64,000 nt of DNA from Mycoplasmopsis citelli (GCF_900660645.1 NZ_LR215036.1:930001-994000); one strand, 5' to 3'. Shown: positions 1-11,096, counted from the stretch's first letter. The notes: a model not told the origin generated them from the sequence alone. Translations and numbers: made by a program.

Positions 1-449
1 TTGCTATTCCAGTGACGTTAATTTATTTATACAAGTTTAATAACACCGAGGAAATTAAAAAATCTAACCCCATGCAATACAAATATAGCATTTCTGGAGC
101 AGTTGAAAATTCAGGGATTATTTACAGTCAAACTCCGCTAACATATCGAGAAGTATTTTTTAAAGCAAAAATGTTTGCCAATAGCGATATTTCAAGTTTT
201 AATTTAAACGAACTAGCTTCAACTAAAGAACCTATTTTTATCCCTTTTAAGAATTACTCATTAAAATGAAAGGATTTTACTTCTGAAAAACAATTTGAAC
301 ATTTAAATATTGCCAAACGAATTGTTAAAACATTACTTAATTACAAAAAAAGTAACCAAGGAACTCCAACGTGAGATGATATTTTGAAAATTTCAGGAAT
401 TGGACCGGTAAATTTAAAGAAATTACAAAGCTTCCTAATCCTGGAATAA
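1..449 (+). CDS. comEA: ComEA-like DNA-binding competence protein (3' part)
   Basis: The gene is open at the left edge and ends at TAA 447-449; in-frame TGA codons (267, 372) are read as Trp. The visible 149 residues begin with the end of a hydrophobic segment. Next comes a beta-rich stretch resembling an SLBB domain (around ISGAVENSG), and a C-terminal helix-hairpin-helix motif (KISGIGPVNLKKL). In the ComEA family such a membrane-anchored protein binds incoming double-stranded DNA and hands it to the ComEC channel. The comEC frame follows directly and overlaps by a few bases, which supports the call. The start codon lies outside the window. Confidence is good for the family and lower for active competence in a mollicute. 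Confidence 0.75.
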
Positions 450-1705
450 TTACATTACTAATATTAATTGCTCCTTTAAGTTTTGTTTTATTAATTAAAT
501 TTAATTATGCAATTTTTGTATTAATTGTATTTATTACTTTGCTTATTTTATTTAACAATTTAAAGTCTTTTAAGTGGATTTTATGTTTAATTTTGTTTGC
601 AGTAATTGTTTTTATTCTCTGAAAAATAAATATTAACTTAGTTTCTGTGCAAAAAAATGAGCAAATATTTATTTTAAATAAAATTTCTCCCAAAACATTG
701 ATTTTTCAAGATCAATATTTTCGAAATTATTTAGTTTTTAAAAAGCAAGCTTGAAATTCACTAATTTTAAATGCAAAATACCTAATTACTTCAGAAATTG
801 AGCAAATAAATCCCAAATATAACTTCTTTAAGACTCAAGGAGTATTTCATCAACTTAATATTACTTCACTTCAATTTTATAAACATACTCCTAAGTCTTG
901 GTTTTTTAATTTAGAAATTTTTCAATATCAACAATTTAATCAAATTGTTAAAACACTTTTGTTTGGATATTCAAATTCTGAAATTATTGAGCAATATAAC
1001 TTCTTAGGAATTGTTCATTTAGTTGTTTTAAGTGGAATGCATTTTAATTTAATTATGTATTTTTTAAAGACGATCTTTAAAAAAATAAAACCTTTAAATT
1101 TTTTACCATTAATTATTGTTTTAGTGTATTTTTTCTTTTGTAATTGGACTGTTTCATCAATTAAAGCGATTTTTTTAATAATTTTTACAGAAATATATAC
1201 TTTTAAACATAATCAAGTTTCACAAGATTTAAAATTAAAAGCACTAGTTGCAGTTTCTTTGGGTGTACTAACAATTAATCCTTGGTACTCATATTCATTA
1301 GGATTTTGATTTTCATTTTTATTAAGTGGATTTATTTATTTAAAAATCAATAAATCCTTAACGATAAAACAATTTATAGCTGATTATTTTAATATTTGGC
1401 TCTTTTCTGCTTTATTAGTATTTATTTTTGCTCAAAAATTTTATCCACTTTCTTTTATTATCTCCCTTATTATTACTCCAATTATTGAAATTTGTGTGTT
1501 TTTGTTATTTTTTAGTTTTTGGATTTCGCCTTTTGTTTTAATCATTAACTCAACATTTGATTATTTCACTCAAATTTTTGTCTTTGCGTCATTTTATATT
1601 GTCTTTGAAATAAACAATCTATATTTGTATTGAAGTATAAAAATAGCTAATTTTTTAGCTTTTTATGGATTATTAATCAGAAAATTAAAGTTTTTAAGAA
1701 ATTAG
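446..1705 (+). CDS. comEC: Short ComEC/Rec2-like DNA-uptake membrane protein
   Basis: This is a strongly hydrophobic protein of about 419 residues with many membrane segments. It contains the Competence-domain signature HLVVLSGMHFNLI (about residue 190), equivalent to the H-L-x-x-x-S-G-x-H motif of the ComEC channel, which passes one DNA strand through the membrane. The frame runs to TAG 1703-1705 through TGA (Trp) codons. It is much shorter than Gram-positive ComEC (over 700 aa): the C-terminal metallo-beta-lactamase-like domain is absent. The start is uncertain. No ATG is available; I use the ATA overlapping the comEA stop, and the TTG at 539 is an alternative. It is probably cotranscribed with comEA. 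Confidence 0.7.
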
Positions 1706-1721
1706 ATAATATAATAACTAT

Positions 1722-2675
1722 ATGCTTTTAATTTATGGTGAAGAAAACTATTTTATTGATAAAAAAATTGAGCAAATAAAATCAAAATACAAAGACGAAA
1801 ATATTGTTGTTTTAAGTAATAAGTATGAATTAAATGATATTTTTAACAATTTAGAAACCAATTCTCTTTTTAGCGATCCGAAACTAATTATTGTAGAAAA
1901 TTTTCCTTTATTTTTACTTAAAAATTTAAATAATGAGGAAATATTAGTCGAAAATCAAATTTTAAACTTAATTAATAATGAACAAATAAATGAATTGATT
2001 TTTATCTTCAAAAAAGACAAATTACCACAATCTAAGCTCCTAGAAGCTTTTATAGAAAATAAAAAAGTTATTGTTTGCAATAAAATTTCAAAAAAAGATC
2101 TTCCTAAGGAATTGACAAAATACATCAAAACTAAAGGCGGAACAATTTTATTAACTGATTTACTATATCTTATTGAAAAATTACCAGATAATTTAACTTT
2201 AATAATTCAAGAAATTAATAAATTAATGCTTGAAACAAAAATAATAACTAAAGATGTCATTGACAAATCAGTTGGCCAATACATTTTAGATGATCCATAT
2301 TCTTTTTCAAATTCAATTGAAAGCAAAGATTTTAGTAAGATTTGAAAAAACTATCAACAAAAAAAATACGAAGGAAACGATTCTAATTATTTAGTTTCAC
2401 AAATTTCGAACATTTTCATTCTTGCTCATAGAGTGCTACACTTAGAAAAATTACAATGAGATACTCAAAAAATATCAGATTTTTTAAAAGTACACGAATT
2501 TCGGATTAAAAAAGCAAAATGAATTTTAAATAAATATACTGAAAAAGAGATAAAAAATATAATTATCGAATTAGAAAAACTAGATGGTATTTTTAAATCT
2601 TCCCAAGCTGATGCACAAATTATTTTTGAAAACTTTCTAATAAAATACTTTGCCAATAAGGAATTAAATGACTAA
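1722..2675 (+). CDS. holA: DNA polymerase III, delta subunit
   Basis: This 317-residue protein fits HolA in length. It has the clamp-loader-like N terminus (MLLIYGEENYFIDKKI), the acidic LIIVENF segment around residue 60 and the typical LTLIIQEINKLML region mid-protein. HolA opens the beta clamp during clamp loading. TGA codons at 2343, 2457 and 2520 encode Trp. A TATAAT box (1710-1715) ends six bases before the ATG and there is no Shine-Dalgarno, so the mRNA is probably leaderless. The stop overlaps the start of the next gene by 8 nt. Confidence 0.8.
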
Positions 2676-3816
2676 TTCTTCTAATCAAAATATCATTTTC
2701 ATTGATAAAGATGTTTTTATAAATCAAAATCCTGAAGAAATTCATCAATATTTAAAAGAAGTTTTGAATTTAGTTGTAAAAAGAAGCTATTTAATAAAAG
2801 TTGTTTTAAACGATATTTTTGATTTCATCATTAAATACAGTTCTAAAAGTCAGCTTCTTGATAAAAATTTTAAAAATAAATTAATGATTTATTTTAATTT
2901 TATTAAAGCTTTAAGAAAAACTAAAGTCAACTTTATGCTTAGTATTAATTTAAAGCAAACTAACTTAAGTAGCTGAATTATTCAAAATTTAAACTTGTCT
3001 AAAATTGATCAATTAGATTATCTAAATGAATTTTTGAAAAATTTAAACAAACAAAAACTAGGGTTGGATCTTAACCAATTTCCACATTCAAAAGATGAAT
3101 CCAACCAAAAAATTAAATTATTTGTCGAATCATTATCTAAGCAATTAAATGTTAATGAATTTATTATTTTGGATTTTGATCTTAGTAACCTTAAAATAAA
3201 AAAGAACGAATATATTAGTAGATATAAAATATTAGAAAAAATATTTGAAGAAAAAAGCAATATTCACTATTTAGTCTCTTACAATTTTTTTAAACTAGCT
3301 TATAGAAGCAAATTAAACTCTCAAAAATTTATTTTACTTTGAAATGATGGAGATTTTAAAAGCTTAAATAAACAAAAAGTAGCTTTGAAGAAAATTGCAA
3401 AATCAAGAACAAAAATTTGTTTTGATATAAATAACCTTTTATCAACTAATGATAGTATTTTGTTTTTTGTTAGCAAAATTAAGTCTCTGTTTGCTTTAAG
3501 CAAATTTTTAAATAATTCTCTTTGTTTAAAATTTTTAGCAAATCTTAACCTTTCAAAGGCTCAAAATCTCATCAATAATACTTATTCAAATCAAATGATT
3601 TTAGAAATAGCTTTACAAATAATGAAAGAAAATTCTCATTATGATTTTGAACAAGCAAAGATTAAAGTGTCTAGATTTAGTAAAAATATCTTAATTAAGA
3701 AAATTAATCAAAATCAAAAACAACTTTTCAAAATTAACTATTCATTTAAAAATATCAAAGAAAAAGATGTATATATTGAACCTTTTGATTATACTTTTTT
3801 AATTAAAGAAAAATAA
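2668..3816 (+). CDS. Conserved-looking hypothetical protein downstream of holA
   Basis: I do not recognise this 382-residue protein. It starts at an ATG overlapping the holA stop, so translation is probably coupled, and it ends at TAA 3814-3816 inside the terminator stem. It is Lys/Asn/Leu-rich, predicted soluble, and lacks a signal peptide or membrane segment. The N terminus (IIFIDKDVFINQ) could be a beta strand followed by acidic residues, but no catalytic motif stands out. Position behind holA hints at a DNA-metabolism role, without direct evidence. Confidence 0.6.
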
Positions 3817-3842
3817 ATAAGAGTAAAATCTTATTTATTTTT
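3811..3842 (+). terminator. Intrinsic terminator after the holA unit
   Basis: A perfect 12-bp inverted repeat (AAATAAATAAGA / TCTTATTTATTT) with a 6-nt loop is followed by a T-rich run. It overlaps the stop codon of the upstream gene. Confidence 0.75.
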
Positions 3843-3847
3843 GTATA

Positions 3848-3872
3848 AAAAAAGCTGATACTTTTGTATCAA
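3848..3872 (-). terminator. Terminator of the tRNA-Trp transcript
   Basis: On the minus strand the stem TTGATAC / GTATCAG-like closes on a 4-nt loop and is followed by CTTTTTT, immediately 3' of the tRNA. Confidence 0.7.
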
Positions 3873-3884
3873 CCACATGCTATA

Positions 3885-3958
3885 TGGCGGGGGTTAAAGG
3901 AATCGAACCCTTATCATCAGTTTTGGAGACTGCTATAATGCCATTATACTAAACCCCC
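3885..3958 (-). tRNA. tRNA-Trp (anticodon CCA)
   Basis: The minus strand folds as a tRNA with acceptor GGGGGTT / AACCCCC, discriminator G and an encoded CCA. The T arm contains GGTTCGATTCC. The anticodon arm reads CAGT-CTCCAAA-ACTG, giving anticodon CCA, which pairs with UGG only. Because UGA is used heavily for Trp in this window, a second tRNA-Trp(UCA) must exist elsewhere. It lies upstream of ychF's 3' end and has its own terminator. Confidence 0.9.
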
Positions 3959-3969
3959 AAAAAAAGTGA

Positions 3970-5070
3970 TTATTTACCAAATTTAAAGTGACAAACATCA
4001 CCATCTTGCATAATGTAATTTTTTCCTTCTGAACGCAATTTACCGGCGTTTCGAGCTCCTTGTTCACCATTATTATCAATAAAATCTTGATAAGAAATTA
4101 CATCTGCTTTAATAAATTTTTTTTCAAAATCACTATGAATTACTCCAGCACATTTTGGAGCAGCTCACCCTTTGTGATAAACCCAAGCTCTAACTTCCAC
4201 AACTCCAGCAGTAAAATATGTTTCTAAATTAAGTAAATCAAAAGCTTCTCGAGTCAAAATATCAAGACCACTTTTCTCAATTCCATACATTTGAAGCAAT
4301 TCTAATTTTTCTTCGTCATCTTCAAGAGAAATTAATTCACTTTCTAATTGAACTGAAATGGGAATTAATTTATCCTCAGGCTGTAAGGATTTTTTTAGTT
4401 TCTGAAAAAGCAAATCATCTTGATAATTGATAATTTGATCATTGCTTAAATTAGCAACATAAATAACTGGTTTTAAAGTTAATAAATGATATCCTTTTAT
4501 GTAATGAAGTTCTTCTTCGGTTAAACTTACATCTCGTGCAGGAATTTCGCTTTCAAGAGCTTGTTTTATTTTTAAAGCAGCATTTTGCTCAATAATTCCT
4601 TGCTTATCACCACTTTTAGCTTTTTTAGCAACACGATTTAATACGTTAGTGACTGTTTCTAAATCAGCTAAAATTAATTCATAATTAATAATTTCTTTGT
4701 CTCGAACCGGATCTACAAAATCAGCAACATGAACAATATCTTTATTCTCAAAGCATCTAATAACGTGAATAATTGCATCTACTTCTCGAATATTTGCTAA
4801 AAATTTATTTCCAAGTCCTTCACCTTTTGAAGCTCCTTTGACAAGCCCAGCAATATCAACAAAATCAAAAGTAGCATGAATAATTTTATTAGGATTAACA
4901 ATTTGAGCAATTTTATCAAGACGCTCATCTTTAAGAGCTACAGTTGAAATATTTGGTTCAATGGTAGTAAAAGCATAATTAGAAGATTCTACTTGCTTTT
5001 TAGTAATTGCACTAAATAAAGTGCTTTTACCTACATTAGGAAGACCTACAATCCCTGCTTTTAATGCCAT
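3970..5070 (-). CDS. ychF: Ribosome-associated GTPase/ATPase YchF (Obg family)
   Basis: This 366-residue protein matches YchF/EngD length. The P-loop GLPNVGKST is at residues 9-17, followed by the switch II-like [20 protein letters not shown]. The C-terminal TGS domain ends the protein ([15 protein letters not shown] onward). YchF/OLA1 proteins bind ribosomes and hydrolyse ATP in stress and translation control. The start ATG has a clear ribosome site (AAAGGAGC). A TGA at 4164-4166 on the minus strand encodes Trp. Confidence 0.93.
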
Positions 5071-5145
5071 TTTTGCTCCTTTTATTGTTTATTAATTTTA
5101 CCAAAAAATTGCTACTTTAAGTATAAGTAATATTATAATTAAATA

Positions 5146-7359
5146 ATGAAAACATCAACTAAAGAGCAAGCAAACTTTATTAAGAAAAAAATTAATAGCT
5201 TAGTTGAGCAAATTAATTTTTGAAATTACGAATATTATGATTTAGATTTTCCAAGTGTTTCTGATGAACAATATGATCAAGCATATCAAGAATTGCTTGC
5301 GTTAGAAACACAATACCCTGAATTTGTGCGTAAAAACTCTCCAACTCAAAAAATTGGGGCAACTACGTCAAATAAATTTGTTAAATTTACTCATCAAAAA
5401 GTGATGCTTTCATTAAATAAAGCTTACTCAATTGAAGATATTGTTAAATTTGACACTGATATTAATAAAGTTAGTTTAAATGAACAAACTTATAGCTTAG
5501 AACCTAAAATTGATGGATTATCTATTTCGCTTCACTATAGCAATGGTGAGTTAATTCGAGCTGTAACTCGTGGAGATGGAGTTACTGGGGAAATTGTAAC
5601 TGAAAACATTAAACAAATTAAAAACATTCCTTTGCAAATTGATTATTTAAATGATCTTGAAATTCGTGGGGAAGTGTATTTAAGTAAGCAAAATTACAAC
5701 AAAGCTAATGAAAAAATTATTAATGAAACTGAGTTTATTGATGCACTAAAAAATTTAAAAAACATTGTCAATAACCATTTGGAAAATTCTTTATTTATTG
5801 ATCATTTGCAAGAATTTAAGGATTTGCTCTTGGAAGGAGAGCAACTAAAAACTAGTTCATTAAATAACCAAAAATTATTAAATGAATACACTCAAAAAGT
5901 TCAAGCTTTTTTTAAAGAAAAAAATATTTTATCTTTTGAGTATCAAAAAAGTGAACCAAAATTATTTGCCAATCCTCGAAATGCAGCTAGCGGAACATTA
6001 AGACAATTAGATTTAACAATTGTCAAAGAGCGAAATTTAGATTATTTTGTTTATGAAATTGTTTCCCCAGAATTGCACAACATTAACACACAAATAGATG
6101 CATTAATGTTTTTAAAAAAGCATGGATTTGTTATTAATGAGTACATCAAGAACGTAAAAAATATTGAAGAAGTCATTCAAAAAATTCAAGAATTTAAAAA
6201 TATTAAACCTAATTTACCTTATGATTGTGATGGGTTTGTCATTAAAGTTAACCAAATGAAATTTTGAGAACCCTTAGGATTTACTTCTAAATTTCCAAAA
6301 TATGCAATTGCCTTTAAATATGAAACTGAAGAAGCAATTACTAAGATTTTAGATATTAGCGCTGAAGTTGGACGTACTGGCAAAATTACTTACTTAGCAA
6401 AATTAGCTCCAGTTCAATTAAATCAAACGACAGTTCAATCAGCAACATTGCACAATTATGAATACATTCACAATATGAATTTAAACATTGGTGATTTAGT
6501 CAAGGTCATTAAATCTGGTGAAATAATTCCAAAAGTTATAGCGTTAGTTCAAAAAAATACTCCCGAAGTATTTCCGAAAATTTTAAAATGTCCATCATGT
6601 GATAGTGAACTAGTTGAAACTGAAGAATTAGTCGATCAAATGTGTGAAAACAGCAAATGTAATGAGAAAATTATTCGTTCAATTGTTCATTTTGCTTCAA
6701 GAGATGCACTTAATATTATGGATTTAGGTGAGGAAAATATTCGTTTATTTTACAAAGAAAATCTTTTAAAAAATATTTTAGATATTTTTCAATTGCACAA
6801 TCAAAAAGAACAATTAGAAGCTCTTCCAAAAATTGGAAAAAAGAAAGTTTTAAAGATTATTGCTAGCATTGAAAAAGCTAAAAATACCACTGTTGCTAAA
6901 GCGTTATTTGCCATTGGTATTAAAACAATTGGAGCTCAGGTAGCTGAGTTAATAGCTGAGAAAATTGAACAATTATCTGATTTAATTGCCATGGACTTAG
7001 AAGAGTTAACCTTAATTAATACAATTGGAAATGTTATTGTTGATAATTTAAAAATTTTTATTAACCAAGCAGAAAATCAAGTTTTACTAAAAACTTTAGA
7101 TAATTTATTTAATTATCAAAAAATTACTAAAGGAACTAAACTCCAAGGATTTACTTTTGTAATTACTGGAACATTATCAAAATCTCGAGATCATTACAAA
7201 AATCTTTTAATCTCTAATGGAGCAAAAGTTGCCTCATCAGTAAGCTCACAAACAACTTATTTACTTGCTGGAGAAAATGCTGGAAGTAAATTACAAAAAG
7301 CTCAAGATTTAAATGTTAAAATTTTAACAGAAGAGCAATTAAATAATATTTTAAAATAA
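5146..7359 (+). CDS. ligA: NAD-dependent DNA ligase, with an inserted segment
   Basis: This 737-residue LigA contains the adenylation motif LEPKIDGLS with Lys121. A four-Cys zinc finger follows (CPSC ... C-x5-C, about residues 483-508), then helix-hairpin-helix repeats (LPKIGKKKVLKII) and a C-terminal BRCT domain (GFTFVITGTLS). It seals nicks in replication and repair. About 70 extra residues (roughly 190-270) lie between GEVYLS and FANPRNAASG, which explains the length beyond the usual ~670. A TATAAT box (5134-5139) ends six bases before ATG and no Shine-Dalgarno is present, suggesting a leaderless mRNA. asnA follows after 9 nt. Confidence 0.95.
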
Positions 7360-7368
7360 AGGACATAA

Positions 7369-8349
7369 ATGTATAAATCAAAATTAAACATCAAACAAAC
7401 TCAACAAGCTATTCAAGATTTAAAATTTGACTTTACCAAGCAACTACACAAAAGATTAAATTTAACACGTGTTAGTGCACCATTATTTGTTGAAAGTAAT
7501 TCAAAAATTAATGATGGGTTAAACGGAGAAACTCCAGTAACTTTTTTCCCAAAATCAATTAACAATCAACACGAAATTGTTCACTCATTGGCAAAATGGA
7601 AAAGAACTGCACTACAAAAATATCATTTTGCAAAATATGAGGGTATTTATGCAGATATGAATGCCATTCGTCGTGAAGAAGAATTAGATTATAAACATTC
7701 ATACTATGTTGATCAATGAGATTGAGAAATGATTATTGATCAAAGTGATCGTAATTTAGATTTTTTAAAACAAACTGTTTTAAAAATTTATGAATCAATT
7801 AAATTTGTAAAAAGAGAGTTAATTTTAGATTTTCCAAATCTAGTTTACGATTTCCCTGAAGAATTAACTTTCATCACTTCCCAAGAACTATATGACCTAT
7901 ATCCAGAACTTCCTGCTGAAAAGCGTGAAAACGAATTTGCACGTAAATATAAAGCCTTTTTTGTTATTGGTGTAGGATATAAACTCCCTGATGGAAAAGA
8001 GCATTCAAAACGTGCTTTTGATTATGATGATTGAAACTTAAATGGTGATTTAATTTTCTATGATAAAGTTAATGATGCAGCGCTAGAAGTTTCATCAATG
8101 GGAATTAGAGTTAATGCAAATGCATTACAAAAACAAAAAGATTATTTAAATGTTGATGATTCAAAAATGGGTGAATATCACCAAAATATTTTAAATGAAA
8201 CTCTTCCATTTACAATTGGTGGAGGAATTGGTCAAAGCCGTTTATCGATGTTATTGCTTGAGAAAAAACACATCGGAGAAGTTCAAGTTTCAACTTGAGA
8301 TGAACAAACACAAAAATACTGCAAAAAAAATAATATTGAATTACTTTAA
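7369..8349 (+). CDS. asnA: Asparagine synthetase A (ammonia-dependent)
   Basis: This 326-residue protein has the expected length for AsnA, which makes asparagine from aspartate, ammonia and ATP with a class-II aaRS-like fold. Characteristic stretches include [11 protein letters not shown], the HSLAKWKR active-site region, [24 protein letters not shown] and the C-terminal [14 protein letters not shown]. Ribosome site AAAGGAC precedes the ATG. It probably shares a transcript with ligA. Confidence 0.95.
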
Positions 8350-8471
8350 GAACTCATTTTAAATTACTTTTTAAAAAACAAAATATGGTAATTTTTCCAT
8401 TTTCAGTAATTAAAGTAATAATTTATTATAATTTTATTGTAGATATAATTCATTTTTTCGGAGGTTAAAAT

Positions 8472-8687
8472 ATGTACAAATACAAAGCTAAATTAGTTTC
8501 AAATGGGGAAGTAGTTGCTCAAGCAAACACCCTTGATGATCTAAATGGTTTAATTAAAAATTATCGCAGAGGACAAAAACATGGTCTCCATACCAAAGCT
8601 AACGAAAACATTGAGATTATACACATAGAAAGGGACAATTTACACGGAAAACACCAATCCAAAGAAGTGGTCCTTAAAATTGTTTAA
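8472..8687 (+). CDS. Small basic protein of unknown function
   Basis: A 71-residue, Lys/His-rich protein with no recognised motif (MYKYKAKLVSNGEVVAQ start). It has the strongest ribosome site in this stretch (CGGAGG, 8 nt from ATG), a TATAAT box at 8444-8449 and its own terminator. It is therefore a monocistronic, probably well-expressed gene. The size, charge and the RRGQKHG segment would suit a nucleic-acid- or ribosome-associated protein, but that is speculation. Confidence 0.7.
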   Translation: MYKYKAKLVSNGEVVAQANTLDDLNGLIKNYRRGQKHGLHTKANENIEIIHIERDNLHGKHQSKEVVLKIV

Positions 8688-8696
8688 TTATTGTTT

Positions 8697-8727
8697 AAAA
8701 GATGCTAAATTGAGCATCTTTTGTTTT
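8697..8727 (+). terminator. Intrinsic terminator
   Basis: Stem AAGATGCT / AGCATCTT with a 6-nt loop followed by TTGTTTT, just after the 71-residue gene. Confidence 0.8.
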
Positions 8728-8796
8728 GAAAATTGAAATTTTGTCACTAAATTGCTAATTATATTAGTAAAATTTAAAGTAAAGAAGAGAGGACTA

Positions 8797-9942
8797 ATGA
8801 AATTTTTAACACACCCTATTAAAATCGATGTTGTAACTTGAGTTAATTACCAAAGCGATGCCCTAAAAACACTGCAAAAACAAGCTCAAGAAGATTCGAC
8901 TATCAAAATTACTCAAGAAAAAATCTTAGATTATGCATATAAAATGTTCATTTTGCCTGAATTACAAAAAATTTGGAATTCATATTTAGCTAATTCAAAA
9001 AACATTATTTATTTTCGACCAATTGAAATAATTAGTAAAAGAACTCCCGAAAAACTTGAAGGGGAATTTAAAATTTACTACTTTGATGAATTAGATAATT
9101 TTAATGCTCATTTTCAACCACAAGAAAATTTTCAAATGCAAGAAAATTACGAAGAACAAATTCAAACTTTCATTGAAGACTTTATTAAAGATTATGCTTT
9201 TAGAATTAATTTATCAGGAGAACAAACTATCCAAGAGGGTTTTTTAGTTACAGTTAAAGTAAGTGATAAAGAAAGACAAAATGCACGTATGCACACAATT
9301 TATGCTTCAAATCACGAAAATAAACCCTTAGAAAACTTAGTAATGAATAAAAAAGTTGGAGAGGTTTTTGAAAGCGATAAATTAGGTCAACCTTTAATTT
9401 TTGAAATTGAAAGTGCAATGCTTTTTAAAAATCAACCTATTACTGATGAAAATGCTAAAGATATTTTAGGTAAAAACTTTAAAAATCTCCAAGATGTAAA
9501 AGATGATATTTACAAAACAACTCGAACCCAAATTTTTAATGATGCTCTTTTTAAATATGGAAATAGCATTGTCAATCAAGTTATTCAAAGTAATAAACTC
9601 ATCGATATTCCAGAAGATTTAATTCAAAGCGATCTTGCTCATTTAAATTTTGGACCTGATTATCATGGAAATCCGCAAGATTATGTGGTTGCTACTATAT
9701 ATAACTTCTTTTGACAAATGGTTTTTAGAATGAAATTAAGAATTGATATTAGTGAAGAAGAATTCCGAAAAGAATTAAGTTATGCTCAAAACTTTTTACC
9801 TGTTGATGCCCCTAGTTCAATTCGTCCTGAAATTATTGTAAATTCGATTATTTTAAAGAAAATTGCTTTAAATTATTTATTTAAATATAATCCTGAGATA
9901 TATGAAGAAAATAAGGAATATTCACATTTAAAGATACAATAA
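8797..9942 (+). CDS. tig: Trigger factor-related chaperone
   Basis: This 381-residue protein reads through TGA codons (for example at 8839 and 9712). Its second half resembles the C-terminal chaperone arm of trigger factor: PITDENAKDILGKNFKNLQDVKDDIY, then repeated amphipathic helices including LIDIPEDLIQSDL. Trigger factor holds nascent chains at the ribosome exit. It is shorter than classical Tig (about 430 aa or more), and the ribosome-binding and PPIase parts are too diverged for me to confirm. Start chosen by the ribosome site GAGAGGA. A full-length Tig may exist elsewhere. Confidence 0.65.
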
Positions 9943-9964
9943 GTATTTTTAATAAATAAAGACT

Positions 9965-9998
9965 AAAAAAGAACAATATTTTCATATTGTTCTTTTTT
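9965..9998. terminator. Bidirectional terminator between tig and the lipoprotein
   Basis: A perfect 15-bp stem (AAAAAAGAACAATAT and complement) with a TTTC loop serves both convergent genes, as A and T tracts flank it. Confidence 0.85.
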
Positions 9999-10006
9999 GC
10001 GATTAC

Positions 10007-10810
10007 TTATTTATTTAATTTAGCTTTATCGGCATCAGTTTGTTCTTTTGCTACGTTATTAAATTCTGAACTTCTGCCACCAAATCCAAATCCAATGCTT
10101 ATAAATCCTGGAATACTATTAGGTTTTCCTCTAACGGTTTTAGCATTTTCAGTATTTAATTTACTTAACAAGGAATTTACTTCTAAAACATTAACCGATG
10201 TAACTCCGTTTTCAACTTTAAAAATTGAATCGCTTTGTGATTTTATAGAATCTACATATTTATTAACTTCTGAATCACCTTTAGTTTTTAAAATTTCAGA
10301 TAATTCTAAAACTTGAGAATAATATTTTGCCAAACGTTCGGTATCTTTTTCAAACTGTTCTTTACTATATTTTGGATTAACAAATGAATCTTTACGGTTT
10401 TTTAAATCTTTAAAGTATTGTTCATAAACTTCTTTTCCAAATTGATCATTATAAAGCGAAATTTCTTGAATTTCGGCTTTAAGTTGTTGAGATGAAGCAG
10501 ATAAAGAAGGAGTTCCTGTTGTAGTTCCTGTTGTAGTTCCTGATCCTGAGTTGGCGGTTTGAGGGTTTTGTCCTTGGTTTTGTCCTTCTGCATTTGCTGA
10601 TCCTTCACCTTCTCCAGCTCCTACATTACCTGTATTTCCTTGTTGACCGGAATTTCCTGGATCAGTTTGTTGTCCATTTGTTTGAGAACCATTTTGTGGA
10701 TCTTGTTTTTTAGTTCCTGAATTAGAACATGACACTGAGGTTGCAAAAATAGTAACAGGTGTTGCTAAAATAAACAAATTTTTTAATAACTTATATTTTT
10801 TTGTTTTCAT
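10007..10810 (-). CDS. Repeat-rich surface lipoprotein
   Basis: This 267-residue protein has a lysine-rich signal peptide and a lipobox ending ...SVSC (Cys28), so it should be lipid-anchored and exposed. Residues about 30-105 are low complexity, rich in Gly, Asn, Gln, Ser and Thr, with short direct repeats. The C-terminal half is helical and charged. The architecture resembles variable mycoplasma lipoproteins, and function is unknown. A TATAAT box (minus strand, 10822-10817) ends six bases before the ATG and there is no ribosome site, so the message is probably leaderless. Confidence 0.8.
   Translation of the reverse strand: MKTKKYKLLKNLFILATPVTIFATSVSCSNSGTKKQDPQNGSQTNGQQTDPGNSGQQGNTGNVGAGEGEGSANAEGQNQGQNPQTANSGSGTTTGTTTGTPSLSASSQQLKAEIQEISLYNDQFGKEVYEQYFKDLKNRKDSFVNPKYSKEQFEKDTERLAKYYSQVLELSEILKTKGDSEVNKYVDSIKSQSDSIFKVENGVTSVNVLEVNSLLSKLNTENAKTVRGKPNSIPGFISIGFGFGGRSSEFNNVAKEQTDADKAKLNK
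10511..10542. repeat. 12-bp tandem repeat in the lipoprotein gene
   Basis: The unit AGTTCCTGTTGT occurs twice in full plus eight bases, encoding a Gly-Thr-Thr-Thr run. A second short tandem (GTTTTGTCCTTG-like) lies at about 10560-10585. Both are in frame, so unit changes would alter length without breaking the gene. Confidence 0.7.
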
Positions 10811-10976
10811 ATGGTAATTATATATTTATATATAATTATTTAGAAAAATATTTAGGATTTTTAATTAAAGATATTGTTTCTTTATATTTGTCTTTTTGCG
10901 GATATATGATATTTCTTAAATTTTATTCTTTAAATAAAATCTTTTTAATATATAATTTAAAAGCTAACAAAGATGT

Positions 10977-11067
10977 GGAACAGTACTCAAGAGGCTGAAG
11001 AGGCGGTCCTGCTAAGACTGTAGGGGAGGCAACTCCCGCGGAGGTTCAAATCCTCTCTGTTCCGCCA
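10977..11067 (+). tRNA. tRNA-Ser (anticodon GCT)
   Basis: A 91-nt class II tRNA with acceptor GGAACAG / CTGTTCC, a long variable arm (GTAGGGGAGGCAACTCCC) and T arm GGTTCAAATCC. CCA is encoded. The anticodon loop CTGCTAA gives GCU, reading AGC/AGU. A TATAAT-like box lies about 25 bases upstream. Confidence 0.95.
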
Positions 11068-11096
11068 TTTTTTTATTTTGCTTTTTTAGAAAAAAT

